Shown piece after piece: positions 19,770-30,500 of a stretch of DNA of 64,000 bases. The notes beneath the pieces are model-generated. The model ran no database searches. It saw nothing but the letters and a program-made list of their open reading frames with translations, and was not told where the DNA came from. How positions within the stretch are numbered: position 1 is the first letter of the stretch; every line of letters begins with the position of its first letter. Position numbers and translations under genes: made by a program. Source of the stretch: Blastomussa wellsi (taxonomy: Eukaryota; Cnidaria; Anthozoa; Scleractinia; Plerogyridae). The stretch covers positions 23,847,488-23,911,487 of the forward strand of contig OX393565.1 in NCBI GenBank assembly GCA_947652115.1. Reading direction: 5' to 3'.

Positions 19770-22700
19770 ACCAAAAAAGACGAATAATTACTGACCAATC
19801 AGTTGTTCAAAGCGTCTAGATAGCGCCGAGTAAATTATGCCGCCAATTATCATTATGTTTTATACGTATACTAATTGTTATTGACCGGTCGGGAAGGCAA
19901 ATAACTATATGCTGAAGTCAAACAAATTCATTAGTTAATACCTGTATTCATCCTATTGAAAGCTCGGGATCGAAGCGGAACTGGAAAAGCCCACGGTTTG
20001 AAACGTAAATCACTAGATTACCGGGAAAGAATCGGAACACTGAAAATATTTTCAAAACTTTATTAATATATGTATGTGAAACCGTTTTGGTAGATGAGGG
20101 AAAAAATGAAAAGCTGCTTTTTAAATAGCAGTGAAATATGTTCAAATTAAAATATATATCCAGTGTGCCGTCGAGAATCTTTTTTGTTTGAAACAGTTCG
20201 AATTCGACACTCAACATGTTGCGACTGGGAGCCTGGTTTACGAGAAAACACCTTTGTAAATGTGGAGTCGTTCTTCTATATAGGTAACATTTATAGTTCT
20301 CCGAATCTCAGTTTTCCTTCTAATCCGACATCAAAACAAAATAACTACGACTGGGAGTAAAAAAGATTTTATCTTTTTTTCATGAAGACTTTATGTCCCT
20401 TTCCAACAAGCCGGATGTAAAGTTGTCAAAAAAAAACATCGCGGTAAGGAGGTTTGGTATGGTAATGAATGAAAGAATTAAACGACGCTCAACGCCTATC
20501 GTTTAGACGCGCTCAAAATCTCTATAAAACATAATTGCAAGGAACCTCGATCCACAAGCCATAAAACATTTTAATTGTTCCCAGTAAACGTGCTTCCAAT
20601 TTTGAACAGACCAAGTGTGACAGTCATGACTTAAATTGAGATGCGTGTTATTGGGATGATCGATTTCTAAGTTGCTACCACATCGCGTTATTATTTGTTT
20701 TGTTTTGTTTTGTTTTACTCGGCATTAAAAAAACTACGTTTCCAGTTGTCCTGATGAAAAACAACACTAAAAGAAAGAAGAAAACCTAAACAGGCAAACT
20801 AAAACAGCAACACAAGCAAAATGTTAAAGGCATTTACATGAAAACGGGTTCAAATGATTTGCAACGACTATTTCTCTATCCGAAGTAGAAATTTTTTGGC
20901 ATTTACAAAGGGAAGGAATTTAAGTCGCTTTAACAGTAGTTTAGTTGTGGAGTCGATCAGTTGCATAAAATATTAATTGCTTTAATTTTTTGCCGAAATT
21001 AGTACTTCATTAATAAATTTGCCGCTACTTCGATCTGTTGGGTTTAGCCATTCCCCGATGCTGACAATTTTCTCCTTAGCAGAACGAGTTTGGCAATTTT
21101 CTGGCCTCTACATGGTCTAGTATGGCGTCAAACACCAAAGGGCAGCTATTTTTTTTCTCTTTGACTTTCTGATACTTATACCTTTTAAGTTTTTTAAAGA
21201 TGTTGACTTTTTTCAGATACCATTAAATTACCGAAGTGTTTTGTCAATATTTACAGATTCACGCACTGAAAATTACCCTTCCTTTTTTAAACACAGCAAA
21301 GTTTTAATGCGCGTCAGTCTTGATATGTCGAGTTGTTCTTTTTCCATCTGTTGTTCTAAATCAAAGACAGTATCCTTTAACAACGATACGTCAAACTGTT
21401 ATTTTTTTCATTCTTTGTGTGGTTTGTGCCCTCGCGATGCAGGTGCTTGACCTTGCATGCAGATTTTCTGATAATGAATCAAAAAATCCTTTGGCGTGCA
21501 ATATATAATCAGGAATTCATTGCTAAGTATGTAACTACCGGCGTCAGACTAAATGTTTCCATTCGTAAACTGTCCCGGTTAAAAATGATTTGCATCATAT
21601 ATATTAATGAGTTTGCTTCGCTCAATTACAACTTAATTCTTATGGTGGGAGTAAACGAGGAGACACAATTTAGCGAACACATATGTTCCCTGTTTGCCCG
21701 TGCGCGCAGCGTTGTTTCGGGCAGAAAATTTGTGTCCGAGACATTGCTGAATTTTTTTAAGAAACATTTTGTGTCCGCAACAAATGTTTCTCATTTGCGC
21801 GCACGAGGAAACGTCATAAACAACAACGTGTCCTCGTTTGCTGCCGCCTTTAGGTTTTGTGCTGATTATCACCTGCTCTTAATGATTTGCAATTTAAGAT
21901 ATATTGATTGTGAGGGCTGAACTTCTGAAGCGCGGCGGAAGACGAAACAGAATGATTGAGTGCCGAAATTAAATCGTTTTTAGGAAGAACTTGTCAGGGC
22001 TAACTATCTGTGGGACATGTCACTACCAACAAACGAACTATATCGATTGACTATCAAAGTGCTGTGATCCCGGCTACATCACGAGAGAAAGGATTACCCA
22101 TCTTATGACGCATCTTGAAAAGTTACGCCTACGTTTTTCAAGTTTCTCAATTACAATCCTTTTCAATCTTCCTCAATCCAAGCCATCCTTGTTTCCCTCA
22201 GTTTCCCCTTTACCCTTTGGTGTTTCTCTTCCTTAGTAAATTTTGATTTGAACAGTGTTGAATACAATTTCACAAAATTACATGTACTAGCGATAACTTC
22301 ATTTACGGTAACTGAACCCCTTTGAACTCTAGCTAAGTACATCCTTGTATCTTCGGTAGTCTTAAACAAAACAGTTTTTTTAATTCGTGGTGACTTCTTA
22401 AACTAACGAGGTTCAAGATATGGATTCTTCATCGCCTTGGCCTGTTAGCTGTCACAAACCCCGTATAACGAATTCATTTTGTCAGGCTAGAAAATGCGCA
22501 TTTTTAATATAAACTAAAACATTTGACTCCCTTAGTATACAAAACGAGACTGGCATTCTTAATTCTCGAAAAGATGCATGGTCCATTAAGTAAATTTAAA
22601 GATTCAGAAAGTTAATGACAAAATTTAATGATCTATCTCAGCGATCGAAATCGAGGAAGAAATACGTGTTTCAGCATTTGAAAATGATCAGGCTGTTTTT

Positions 22701-22780
22701 CCTCGCTTTCCAAGAAAGCACCAGCGACAAACTGATATACCGCTCATTTAACTGAGAAAAATCTAACTAAGCCCCGACTT
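19770..22780. other. upstream flank of peptide gene 2 and intergenic DNA
   Basis: No gene recognised. 19.77-19.95 kb is conserved with the upstream flank of gene 1 (for example GCCGCCAATTATCATTATGT). A (GTTTT)5 microsatellite lies at about 20695-20715. An open frame of 167 codons at 21417-21920 has no recognisable features and overlaps blocks that are non-coding in unit A. Confidence 0.45.
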
Positions 22781-22787
22781 ATTTTCA

Positions 22788-23065
22788 GCGTGATTAGCTC
22801 AGTTGGTGCATGGAGCGCCAGTCTGCTGTGCGGGAGGTGTACCAAGGTACTCAGGTTCTTTTAATAACTGACAGAGGAGAATGTGTTGCAAATGGTTAGA
22901 CGTTCAAGTCCTCTCGGATAAGGACTATAAATCGTAGGCCCCGTCTCCTGCATCTTCAGAGTTGCATGGTGAACCGACACATCTCTCGAAAAGAGTAGGG
23001 TACGTAGTTTCCGGTTTCGTGGGTCGGGTGGGTAATAAAGGAGTTGATATCAATTAGGACTGTCC
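22788..23065 (+). mobile_element. tRNA-derived SINE
   Basis: Begins GTGATTAGCTCAGTTGGTGC ATGGAGCG, a tRNA-like A-box region. After a diverged B-box zone it continues with AAATGGTTAGACGTTCAAGT, GGATAAGGACTATAAATCG and AAAAGAGTAGGGTACGTAG. This order matches a SINE family I recognise from anthozoan genomes. It is not a functional tRNA gene: no full cloverleaf is possible. Confidence 0.65.
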
Positions 23066-23412
23066 TGTTTCATCTCCTGGCACGATGTTGATTCAAATAA
23101 ATAAATATATTCAGTCGGAGAACAAGTGTCAGTGAGCGAAAATCTTCGCCGAAACACTCGAGAGGTCTCCGAATTATTTCATCCATTCAAAGCTAAAGTA
23201 GCGCGAGAACTCGTGCTGGATACACCGAAGGTCAGATCGCACGTTGCATAGCAACTTCGAATTCAGGGACCGTAACACCGTAAAGATCAGTATTGATTCC
23301 TGATATGTTGACTTGAGGAGCACTCCAAATCCGGATCCAAAAATGCATTTTGCCGGACTTGAAAATCCATTTTAAGATTTTGTGTTCTGTTGCACTGGGA
23401 AATCTTTCGAGT

Positions 23413-23590
23413 AATATATCAAAGAAATCAAACACGAGAGACAGTGTTTCATCACATTTCCAAACACCGAGAAAAGAATTGAAAATACCAAGCGCAGCGG
23501 AGTATTTTTGGCGAATTGAACTTCGAGGTGTTTGGAAATGTGATGAAACACTGTCTCTCGTTTTTGATATATCTTCTCAATCGAAACTAG
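23413..23590. repeat. foldback element
   Basis: Arms of about 55 bp around ACGAGAGACAGTGTTTCATC ACATTTCCAAACACC (left, 23432) and the inverse (right, 23525-23560), closed by a roughly 60-bp loop. Both arms are open in frame, but the symmetry shows a hairpin-forming transposon derivative rather than a gene. Confidence 0.75.
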
Positions 23591-24218
23591 GACTACGGAA
23601 ACAAAAATCTATGCTAATTAAGATCCCATTTCCAAACCACTGATTTTAGTTTGAGAAAATATGGCTGGAGTTCCTTGAAGTTCCAGGTCCGGCTTTCACT
23701 AGTAATTGCAATTGTCGACAAAGAATTCTTGAACAGGAGTGTATATAATGATCTGGGTACTCACCATTTACAGGGAAAACAGGAAATTATCCCCCTGTTG
23801 GAAAAGAAATTGTTCACATCATTCTGTTTGGAACATTTTGCAAATTACTGACCACTAGATGATGGGTTAATAGACTCGTATTCCTTTCAATCTTCTCAGT
23901 GAATTTGGACATTTGGCCATTTCCTTCTTCTGTAAAGCCAGAATGAGTATAGTAGTATATAAAATGCCTTCGCTGATCGTAATTAAAGAAAATGCGATTC
24001 ACTGTTTCACCGATTTGAAAGGGGCATGAAACAAAAAAATGCACGATGCAATATTTCTCAGTGGGCCTATGAGTTTTCATAATGGCAGATCACGAATCAC
24101 GGTTTGTGCCGTTAACACTTGTACCCGGAAGGCGGTGTTTAAATTAGTTCAGTCAAACTTTTCTATCGATTCGTGAACTCACTGGGTATTAATAGCGCGG
24201 TTACTCAGTGTCCCAAAC

Positions 24219-26163
24219 ATGGCGGCCGTTGAACCTGTTGCTGGAACGTCAAAACTGAGTACCAAAGAGAAAATCCAGCAAGGAGTCACTCTGAAAACTG
24301 ATGGAAACGAGTTCTTCAAGAAAAAAGAGTATAGGAATGCGATGAAGTGTTATCATAACGCATTACTGCATGTAAAAGGTCTTCTAGATCAGCCGAACTT
24401 ACCGCCCGATTTACCGGGCTTGGAATTAAATTCCGAACTGCTGCAGGACATCACAGACGACGACAAACAAGAGATTTGTCAAGTTCAGTTTAGCTGCTAC
24501 AATAATCTAGCTGGTAAACTCAAGGAATTCGTTATTTCCGTGGAATATACTAATCTGTAAAGCTAAATTGGAGACCATTGTTTTCCTTTCATTATTTCAA
24601 GCTTATTTATGTTTAAAATTAATTTGAAATATTTCCAGCTTGTTTAATGAAAGACAGTCGCTGGGATCGAACGGAGCATTACTGCAATGAGGTAAGAGGT
24701 TTGAACAGGCGCTTCATTAGAGAAAAATTAGGCTCATTCCATTTCATATCCATGTGAAATAGCAGATGTGACAAAATGTAAAATTGAACTGTATGTTAAT
24801 TTTAGCTGTCTTCAGGTGGTTATCTTCTTTGTTTCAAATAGCAATCATACTCACCTCATTTTGAAGTGTTGAGATCAATTAGAAAGAAAAGTTATCTGTT
24901 GTTGTGTTGCAGGCTTTAAAACTCCAACCACAAAATGCCAAAGCTTTATTTAGAAGAGGGCAATCTTACTTGCACATGAGGGACTTCGAAAAAGCAGAAA
25001 GAGACTTGAAAGCTGCAGAGGAGTTAGAGCCAAAAGGTTTGTTATGTTGAGATAAGATATTAAGATATCAAGATATACGTGGAGAAGATAAGTCTGTGTC
25101 GAGCCAAAGTGGCTCATACTGCCAGAGCTTATCCCGGTTTCTGTAGCATGAAGTGACTGAGGTTATTTATACTGCCCCCCTGGATGGGGTGCTAGTCCAT
25201 CACAGGGACTAGCAAGATGTAGTAGATGCTAACGTATTTTGTAACTTAGCTTGATCATCTGCATGTAGGAAGATAAGCCTAGCCTAGATGCAAAAGAATG
25301 ACAGTTTCCCTCAATATTTTTTACTATAAATTATCATCATTGTACAGTATAAAGGGGTTTCATTAAAATTTGAAGTAGGCAGCCGGTTTGAGGAGAGTAA
25401 ACAACCCTTTTTAAAGAATCGTTCTTCAATTTCAGGGGGAATTTTGTAAGCCTGTAGAGCAAAGTAGCTGACACTTTTCACTGGCTGTTGGTGTTTATTG
25501 AAAGGAGAGCTTTCATCATCAATCTCTTGTCAACTTGTGGTGTTATGGAAGAGTATTGAGTGCAAGAGCTCCATTATTATTTAACAAATAAAGAAGCCTA
25601 AACCATGTATTATACTTTCATAAACACGACGGGCATTTGAGAACACGAGGGAAATGTAGAAAACATGAGCCACAGGTGAGTGTTTTCTACATTTCTCGAG
25701 TGTTCTCAAATGTCCGGAGAGATTTGTGACTGTCACAGTATAATCCATGGCTTAGGCTTCATTTGCTTTGATATAGATTTTATACGCCACGAGTTGAAAC
25801 ACCAAAACACACACAATCGATAAACTGAAGCAATTTAATTTCGCTTCTTCTACTTTCATCTCGAACTTAGAAGCTTCTTCCACATTTTCTGCAGCTTGAC
25901 TCAGAATTTTGTCCGGAGTTTCTTTACAGAACACACATGGGAGTTCACTCACCCCCAATGCAACACAAGGGGTAGGGCCGGTGGACCTGTAGTAGATCTT
26001 GTTCTGTGTGCTGTTAATTTTCAAGTACTCACTTTGCCTTTTTTCACCAGATCAAAGTATAAAGAAAATGCTGGCTTTGCTCGAAGTAGAGCTGAAGAAG
26101 ATTCGAGAAAAGGAGAAGAAAATGTATGCAGGAATGTTTGATAGCCATACCAAAAAAGAGTAG
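24219..26163 (+). CDS. TTC9: tetratricopeptide repeat protein 9 (TTC9) homologue
   Basis: Four exons, 24219-24513, 24639-24691, 24913-25036 and 26051-26163, all with GT..AG borders and continuous frame; 194 residues. The protein has three TPR units: KTDGNEFFKKKEYRNAMKCYHNAL near residues 24-47, CYNNLAACLMKDSRWDRTEHYC across exons 1-2, and ALFRRGQSYLHMRDFEKAERDL in exon 3. It ends REKEKKMYAGMF, matching the REKQLYLGMF-type C-terminus of vertebrate TTC9C. Family length is about 170-220, so it is complete. The start is AAACATGGCGG, a good initiation context. Vertebrate TTC9 proteins are cytosolic adaptors with poorly defined roles; FKBP-like TPR similarity suggests Hsp90-type clients, which is inference. 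It is convergent with AHSA1. Intron 3 contains a SINE and a copy of a dispersed repeat. Which TTC9 paralogue is closest cannot be decided by eye. Confidence 0.88.
25090..25245 (-). mobile_element. SINE (3' part) in TTC9 intron 3
   Basis: Read on the minus strand it has GATGGACTAGCACCCCATCC, AAACCGGGATAAGCTC and a terminal CCACTTTGGCTCGACACAGA CTT. The same order is seen at 40281-40441 (-), 55280-55540 (+) and 60942-61130 (+). Confidence 0.7.
25582..25940 (-). repeat. dispersed palindromic repeat, copy 1 (TTC9 intron 3)
   Basis: Homologous in inverse orientation to 28875-29239 over about 360 bp. One half is a near-perfect hairpin about 175 bp long (arms GGCATTTGAGAACACGAGG and inverse, AAATGTAGAAAACA and inverse, AAGCCTAA and inverse). 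The other half has an open frame on the minus strand containing KETPDKILSQ and KFEMKVEEAKLNCFSLSIV, ending in a hydrophobic segment, which is preserved in part in copy 2. Confidence 0.75.
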
Positions 26164-26383
26164 TGACTTACACGTAAAACGTTTTAAAAAATTACAGAGT
26201 ATGATAAATTATTTACATTTTGTAAAAATAAACAACGCTGAGGTGTACTTGTATATGCCACTAAATGTCCTGGGTTTCAACAATTGTATTTTAGTATTTT
26301 GATCCTTGTAAAGCACAAATCTCATATTTATTTCTTATGAAGGTGACTGGATACATTATGTACAGCATTTATGAATTTTGCTT

Positions 26384-26389
26384 AATAAA
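26384..26389 (+). terminator. polyadenylation signal of TTC9
   Basis: AATAAA 221 bases after the stop codon, followed by a T/G-rich stretch. The nearest good hexamer in the 3'UTR. Confidence 0.5.
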
Positions 26390-27359
26390 ATATCTGTCAT
26401 TATCATGACTGGTACAACTATTTATCCAATTGGTGCCTTCTCTCTCTGCAGAGGCCTTTTTTTACTATTTTTTGTCTTCTTTCTTCGTTTTCTTGGTGTT
26501 TCTACTGAAGGTGCTTATGTGATAGCCTAGAATGCAGTTGTATAACGGGCTGTCACTTGTGAAACAAGTGACTGGATACCTCTGCATAGAAGAGCAATCA
26601 GTGAATATCCACTTCAGACTTTTCATTTGCCAGACCTGGTCCATTTTAGCGGAGCAGCGTCGCCCCATAGCCAGAGAAATGGGATGAAAACCATGCAGTT
26701 AGGTTTCACTGGTCAAAGTGGCTACTGGTATTGATGCAATGCAAATAAGTTTGTGAGGTCTACCCAGGAATTCAGAAATTGTTGCAGATCATTCAAAAAC
26801 CAAAACCTCAAACAAGAACTGTTAAAATCACATTTTAATCACACTTATTAGCAACTTATATTCAGGCACATATCATGTCAGTAAATAAACTTTCTTTGAA
26901 AGTAACAATTATCAATTTTAGTAGTAGAATAATATTAAAATTACACAGATGCCACAAAACATTAGGGATGGACCTGCATTTTTTTATGGGGGTGGGGGTG
27001 GGTAGGGCAAATATCCAAAACAATTCCTGCACAAGAAAGTGCCAAAAAATAGTGTGCAAAGTGAGTTATGCGAAAACAACATGCATGTCTGGAGGAAATG
27101 GGAAAACATCATTGCACAACCTGAAAATGAAACAAAATTCTGGGTCAGAACTCCCCCTCAAAAATAGTAATGGTCAGTCCCTTAAGTAGTGCACGACATG
27201 CGGAATTCTATAAATTATTAACAATTCTCTCTGCATGAGGAGGCACTAGCAATACTTCAAAACCGAACAGACCATACTCAAATTCTCAAAGCTGACTACA
27301 GAAAACTAGCTTGTATTGTAACAAGGGCAATGCTTAAGTTTTCACAGGAATCACCAGTC

Positions 27360-27437
27360 ACTGATGATGATGGTGATGGTGATGACCATGACGATAATGA
27401 TGACAACAATGGTGATGATGATGATGACGATGATGAG
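27360..27437. repeat. imperfect (GAT)n microsatellite
   Basis: Runs of GATGATGATG with interruptions (GGTGAT, GACGAT), about 78 bases. It lies between the convergent TTC9 and AHSA1 genes, probably in the AHSA1 3'UTR or just beyond. Confidence 0.8.
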
Positions 27438-27543
27438 CAAGTTTGAGTCTATAAACTATGAAAATACAGTATCATCTATTACGATTTCATGTAACAATAA
27501 CACGTCCAAAGTAAAATAATGCCAAGTCATACAGAAACTCTAG

Positions 27544-30500
27544 TCAGAAGTATCGCATTCCCCAACAGAATGTCCGTTTCATGTTTCCCCAGTAGAACTG
27601 CTCCCATCCTTTTTTTGTTCTCTCAAGATCTTCTTCGGGAATTCCAGTCTGGGTAAGCTTCAACTCAGTACGGTCATCTTTCTGATCCAAAGTGATTGTT
27701 ACTGTCGAGTGATGACCTGGACGGTGAAACAAAATGAGCGAGGTTTAATATACGTATTTGGGGAAATTAGTTTCAAACTCTTAAGACCTCCTCTGATGCT
27801 TACAAGCTGTAAACTTTGAGAGATTCATCCTCTCAAAGGTTCTTCAGAAACTATTTACAATATTTATGATAAAAAGAAAAGAATTTCCCCAGTTACCAAA
27901 ATGTCACGAAAACTGAAAGTCAATTAAAATTTAAAGCTATGAAGCCGTTTTTTCAAGTCATACTAAAACAAACACTTTTAAAAATACATTAAGTAGTACA
28001 AGAGCTCAGTTACCCGGTAGCCTCAACCAATGCAGTTCTGACTGCCGCTTGCACCTGCCGAAAGTGACAGCCAGAAATACAGCTGGACAATTCAAGATGT
28101 TGCAACGATGCTGTAAATATCTGTTTGAAATGTGAAAAGCTATCTCATCCTTGTTTATACTTTTGTACCTTCAGGCCAGCTCTTGTGTCTCCACTGCATT
28201 ACAATCTTCTCCTCAGGAACCTACGTTGAAGAAAGGCAAAAACACAGGAGGCTTTAATTTTGCAAAAGGGGAACCAGGATACAATAGTTACAATGTGGGG
28301 GGGGGGGGGGGGTGGGGAGGTGGCAACTCAACTAGCAAATGCTGCTTGAGCAGTACTACATGTACATGAATGTGTAGACAAATTCAATGTAGTCCTGTAA
28401 ATTTGGAATATCGTCCTGTAACTTTAATCTGCATGTTTATTGACTTCATGTTTCCCGGAAAATTTCCTGCATCTCCCGATTACAGGGAAAATCTTTAGAT
28501 TTGTGTACAAAGAATTTTGTTCTTTCTCACAAAACAGGCCTTCTTAGAGTTGGTCCCCCCCCCCCACACACACTTAAGAGTAACACATAATTTCCAGACC
28601 TTAAGCTGTTAAATTAAACCAGTCATAATAGTATATATGTGCAGTACTGAAAAATTACCTATGATTGATATTACCTATGAAGACCAATGAATGATAGTCA
28701 AATACATGTTGAACATGTACCTCAATGATACAGTGCCATGCAATTTTTGTGATATTTAAAAATATATATATTATATTATAATATAGATAGGACTCTGCGC
28801 GCGCTCTGATTGGTCAAAAACCCATGTTTTATCGGAGTATAAAACATAGTGAAAACTCGCAAGGGATGGCGGCAAACATTTTCTATAAAGAAATTCCAGA
28901 CAAAATTCTGAGTCAATTAAAGCTGCAGAGATTATCGAAGAAGCTTCTAAGTTCGAGATGAAAGTAGAAGAAGCGAATTTAAATTGCTTCAGTTTATCGA
29001 TCGTGCGTGTTTTGCTGTTTTTACTCGCGGCATATAAAATCTATATCATAAAGCAAATGAAGAAGCCTAAGCCAAATATTATACTGTAATAAAACTCTCC
29101 GGACATTTGAGAACACTCGAGAAATGTAGAAAACACTCGCCTCTGGCTCATGTTTTCTACATTTCCTTCGTGTTCTCAAATGCCCGTCGTGTTTTATGAC
29201 AGTATAATAGTACATGGCTTAGGCTTCTTTATTTGTTAATTAAAATATAAGAAATTGAAATTTAATCTTGAGTGACTTTTCATTAATTTTGTGACTTACC
29301 AACTCTTGAAATTTTCCTTTAATGTTGCCATTGAACAGGACAAATGTTCCTCCACGACTAGCATCCACCATTGCTGAGCTCTGAGTGAAATCTTCAAGGC
29401 TCTACAGAAGGAAAATTAAAGATTTCATAAACTAGTGAAAAGATGGGGAGGGGGTGCCTCCATTCATCAATGAATTGCAACTTTTAGGTTACAGAACAGG
29501 TTCGCGGGTTAAATTTGTTCAAAATTGTGATTTTTAGTGTACATAAACTGTGTGTATTTTTCTTTCTTTTACAAAAAACAGAAATCCAAAATCTTTTCTC
29601 ACTCCAGAGTTATTGCAAATTTCCTTTTTTTGTGCAACTCATTACATCACACTTTAAAGGTGTCAAGCTGTCAACCCTTCAAGACCAAACGCGGGAAATT
29701 GGCTTCCAACAGAGGGAATTTCCTTTGCTCATTCTGCTCACTTCTGTTATTGCAGTACAGTTTTGGCTGGAGCTATTGGATGGAGAGAGAAAAGAAAGGA
29801 AAGAAAGCAAGAAAAAAGTCCTTGGGTTCCAAACGCTGGTGGAAAGTGACAAATTGTCACAACCACCAAACGAAACACTACATATTGCTGCTAATTCAGC
29901 TACTTTCCTGGGCTTCCGCAAGCAGGAAAAAAAAAACAAAAAACGTCAAAGAATACCGCTGAACTAGGCGAAGGTTTGGATTCAGAAAAGTTGGATTCTA
30001 GGCGTTCTTTATCGGACGAATCTGTTGAAATATCACACGACAACAATGACGAATTCATACTATCATAAAGGAACACAAGACTGAAGAGCCGACACACTAA
30101 ACAATGTGCTACTGCTATCGAATGACTCTCATAATTAATCCAAGAATATTAGAAGGTTCTTCATGTGTGCACTGGTATGTGGACAGAAAAGAATGAAAAG
30201 CAATCATAACAAAGAAATTATAGATTCACGTTACAGTGTACATACCCTGCTAATTCCTGCATTTTGGAGACCACGCTTTCCTGTCGGCAAAGGATACTTT
30301 GATCTTGAAATAACACCTACCACCACTTTCCCGTAAGTTTCACGAAATTGAACCTGTATGGTCCATTTAGGTGATAAACCAGAAAACCACTCCCTGTGGG
30401 AATGCTATGTTTAGGAAACTTTCTTTGCCGTATTTCTCTGCAAAATTTTTCGTGAAGTTTGTTATCTTTCAGCGGCTAGTTTGCATTATGAGAATTCATC

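Larger units (their letters stand above)
17450..22035. repeat. segmental duplication, unit B (peptide gene 2)
   Basis: Partner of unit A. It is longer because its intron carries a MITE and other insertions (17.75-19.45 kb) and because intergenic blocks have expanded. Same orientation as unit A, so it is a tandem duplication with a period of about 4.4 kb at the gene and 5.6 kb at the far end. Confidence 0.65.

Noticed and set aside
21417..21920. 167-codon open frame upstream of peptide gene 2
   Set aside because: Overlaps blocks of the segmental duplication that are not open in the other copy; no recognisable features.
22788..22860. tRNA gene (TAGCTCAGTTGG start)
   Set aside because: Only the 5' half resembles a tRNA; the B-box is degenerate and the downstream body is that of a SINE.
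23350..23643. 97-codon open frame
   Set aside because: It is read through both arms of a foldback hairpin, so the peptide mirrors itself in antisense; not a gene.
25896..26141. 81-codon frame overlapping TTC9 exon 4
   Set aside because: Out-of-frame shadow of the true exon 26051-26163, which continues TTC9 in the correct phase.
29515..29967. 150- and 141-codon overlapping plus frames
   Set aside because: Lie inside a transposon with clear terminal repeats, are Lys-rich and low complexity; treated as element remnants, not a host gene.
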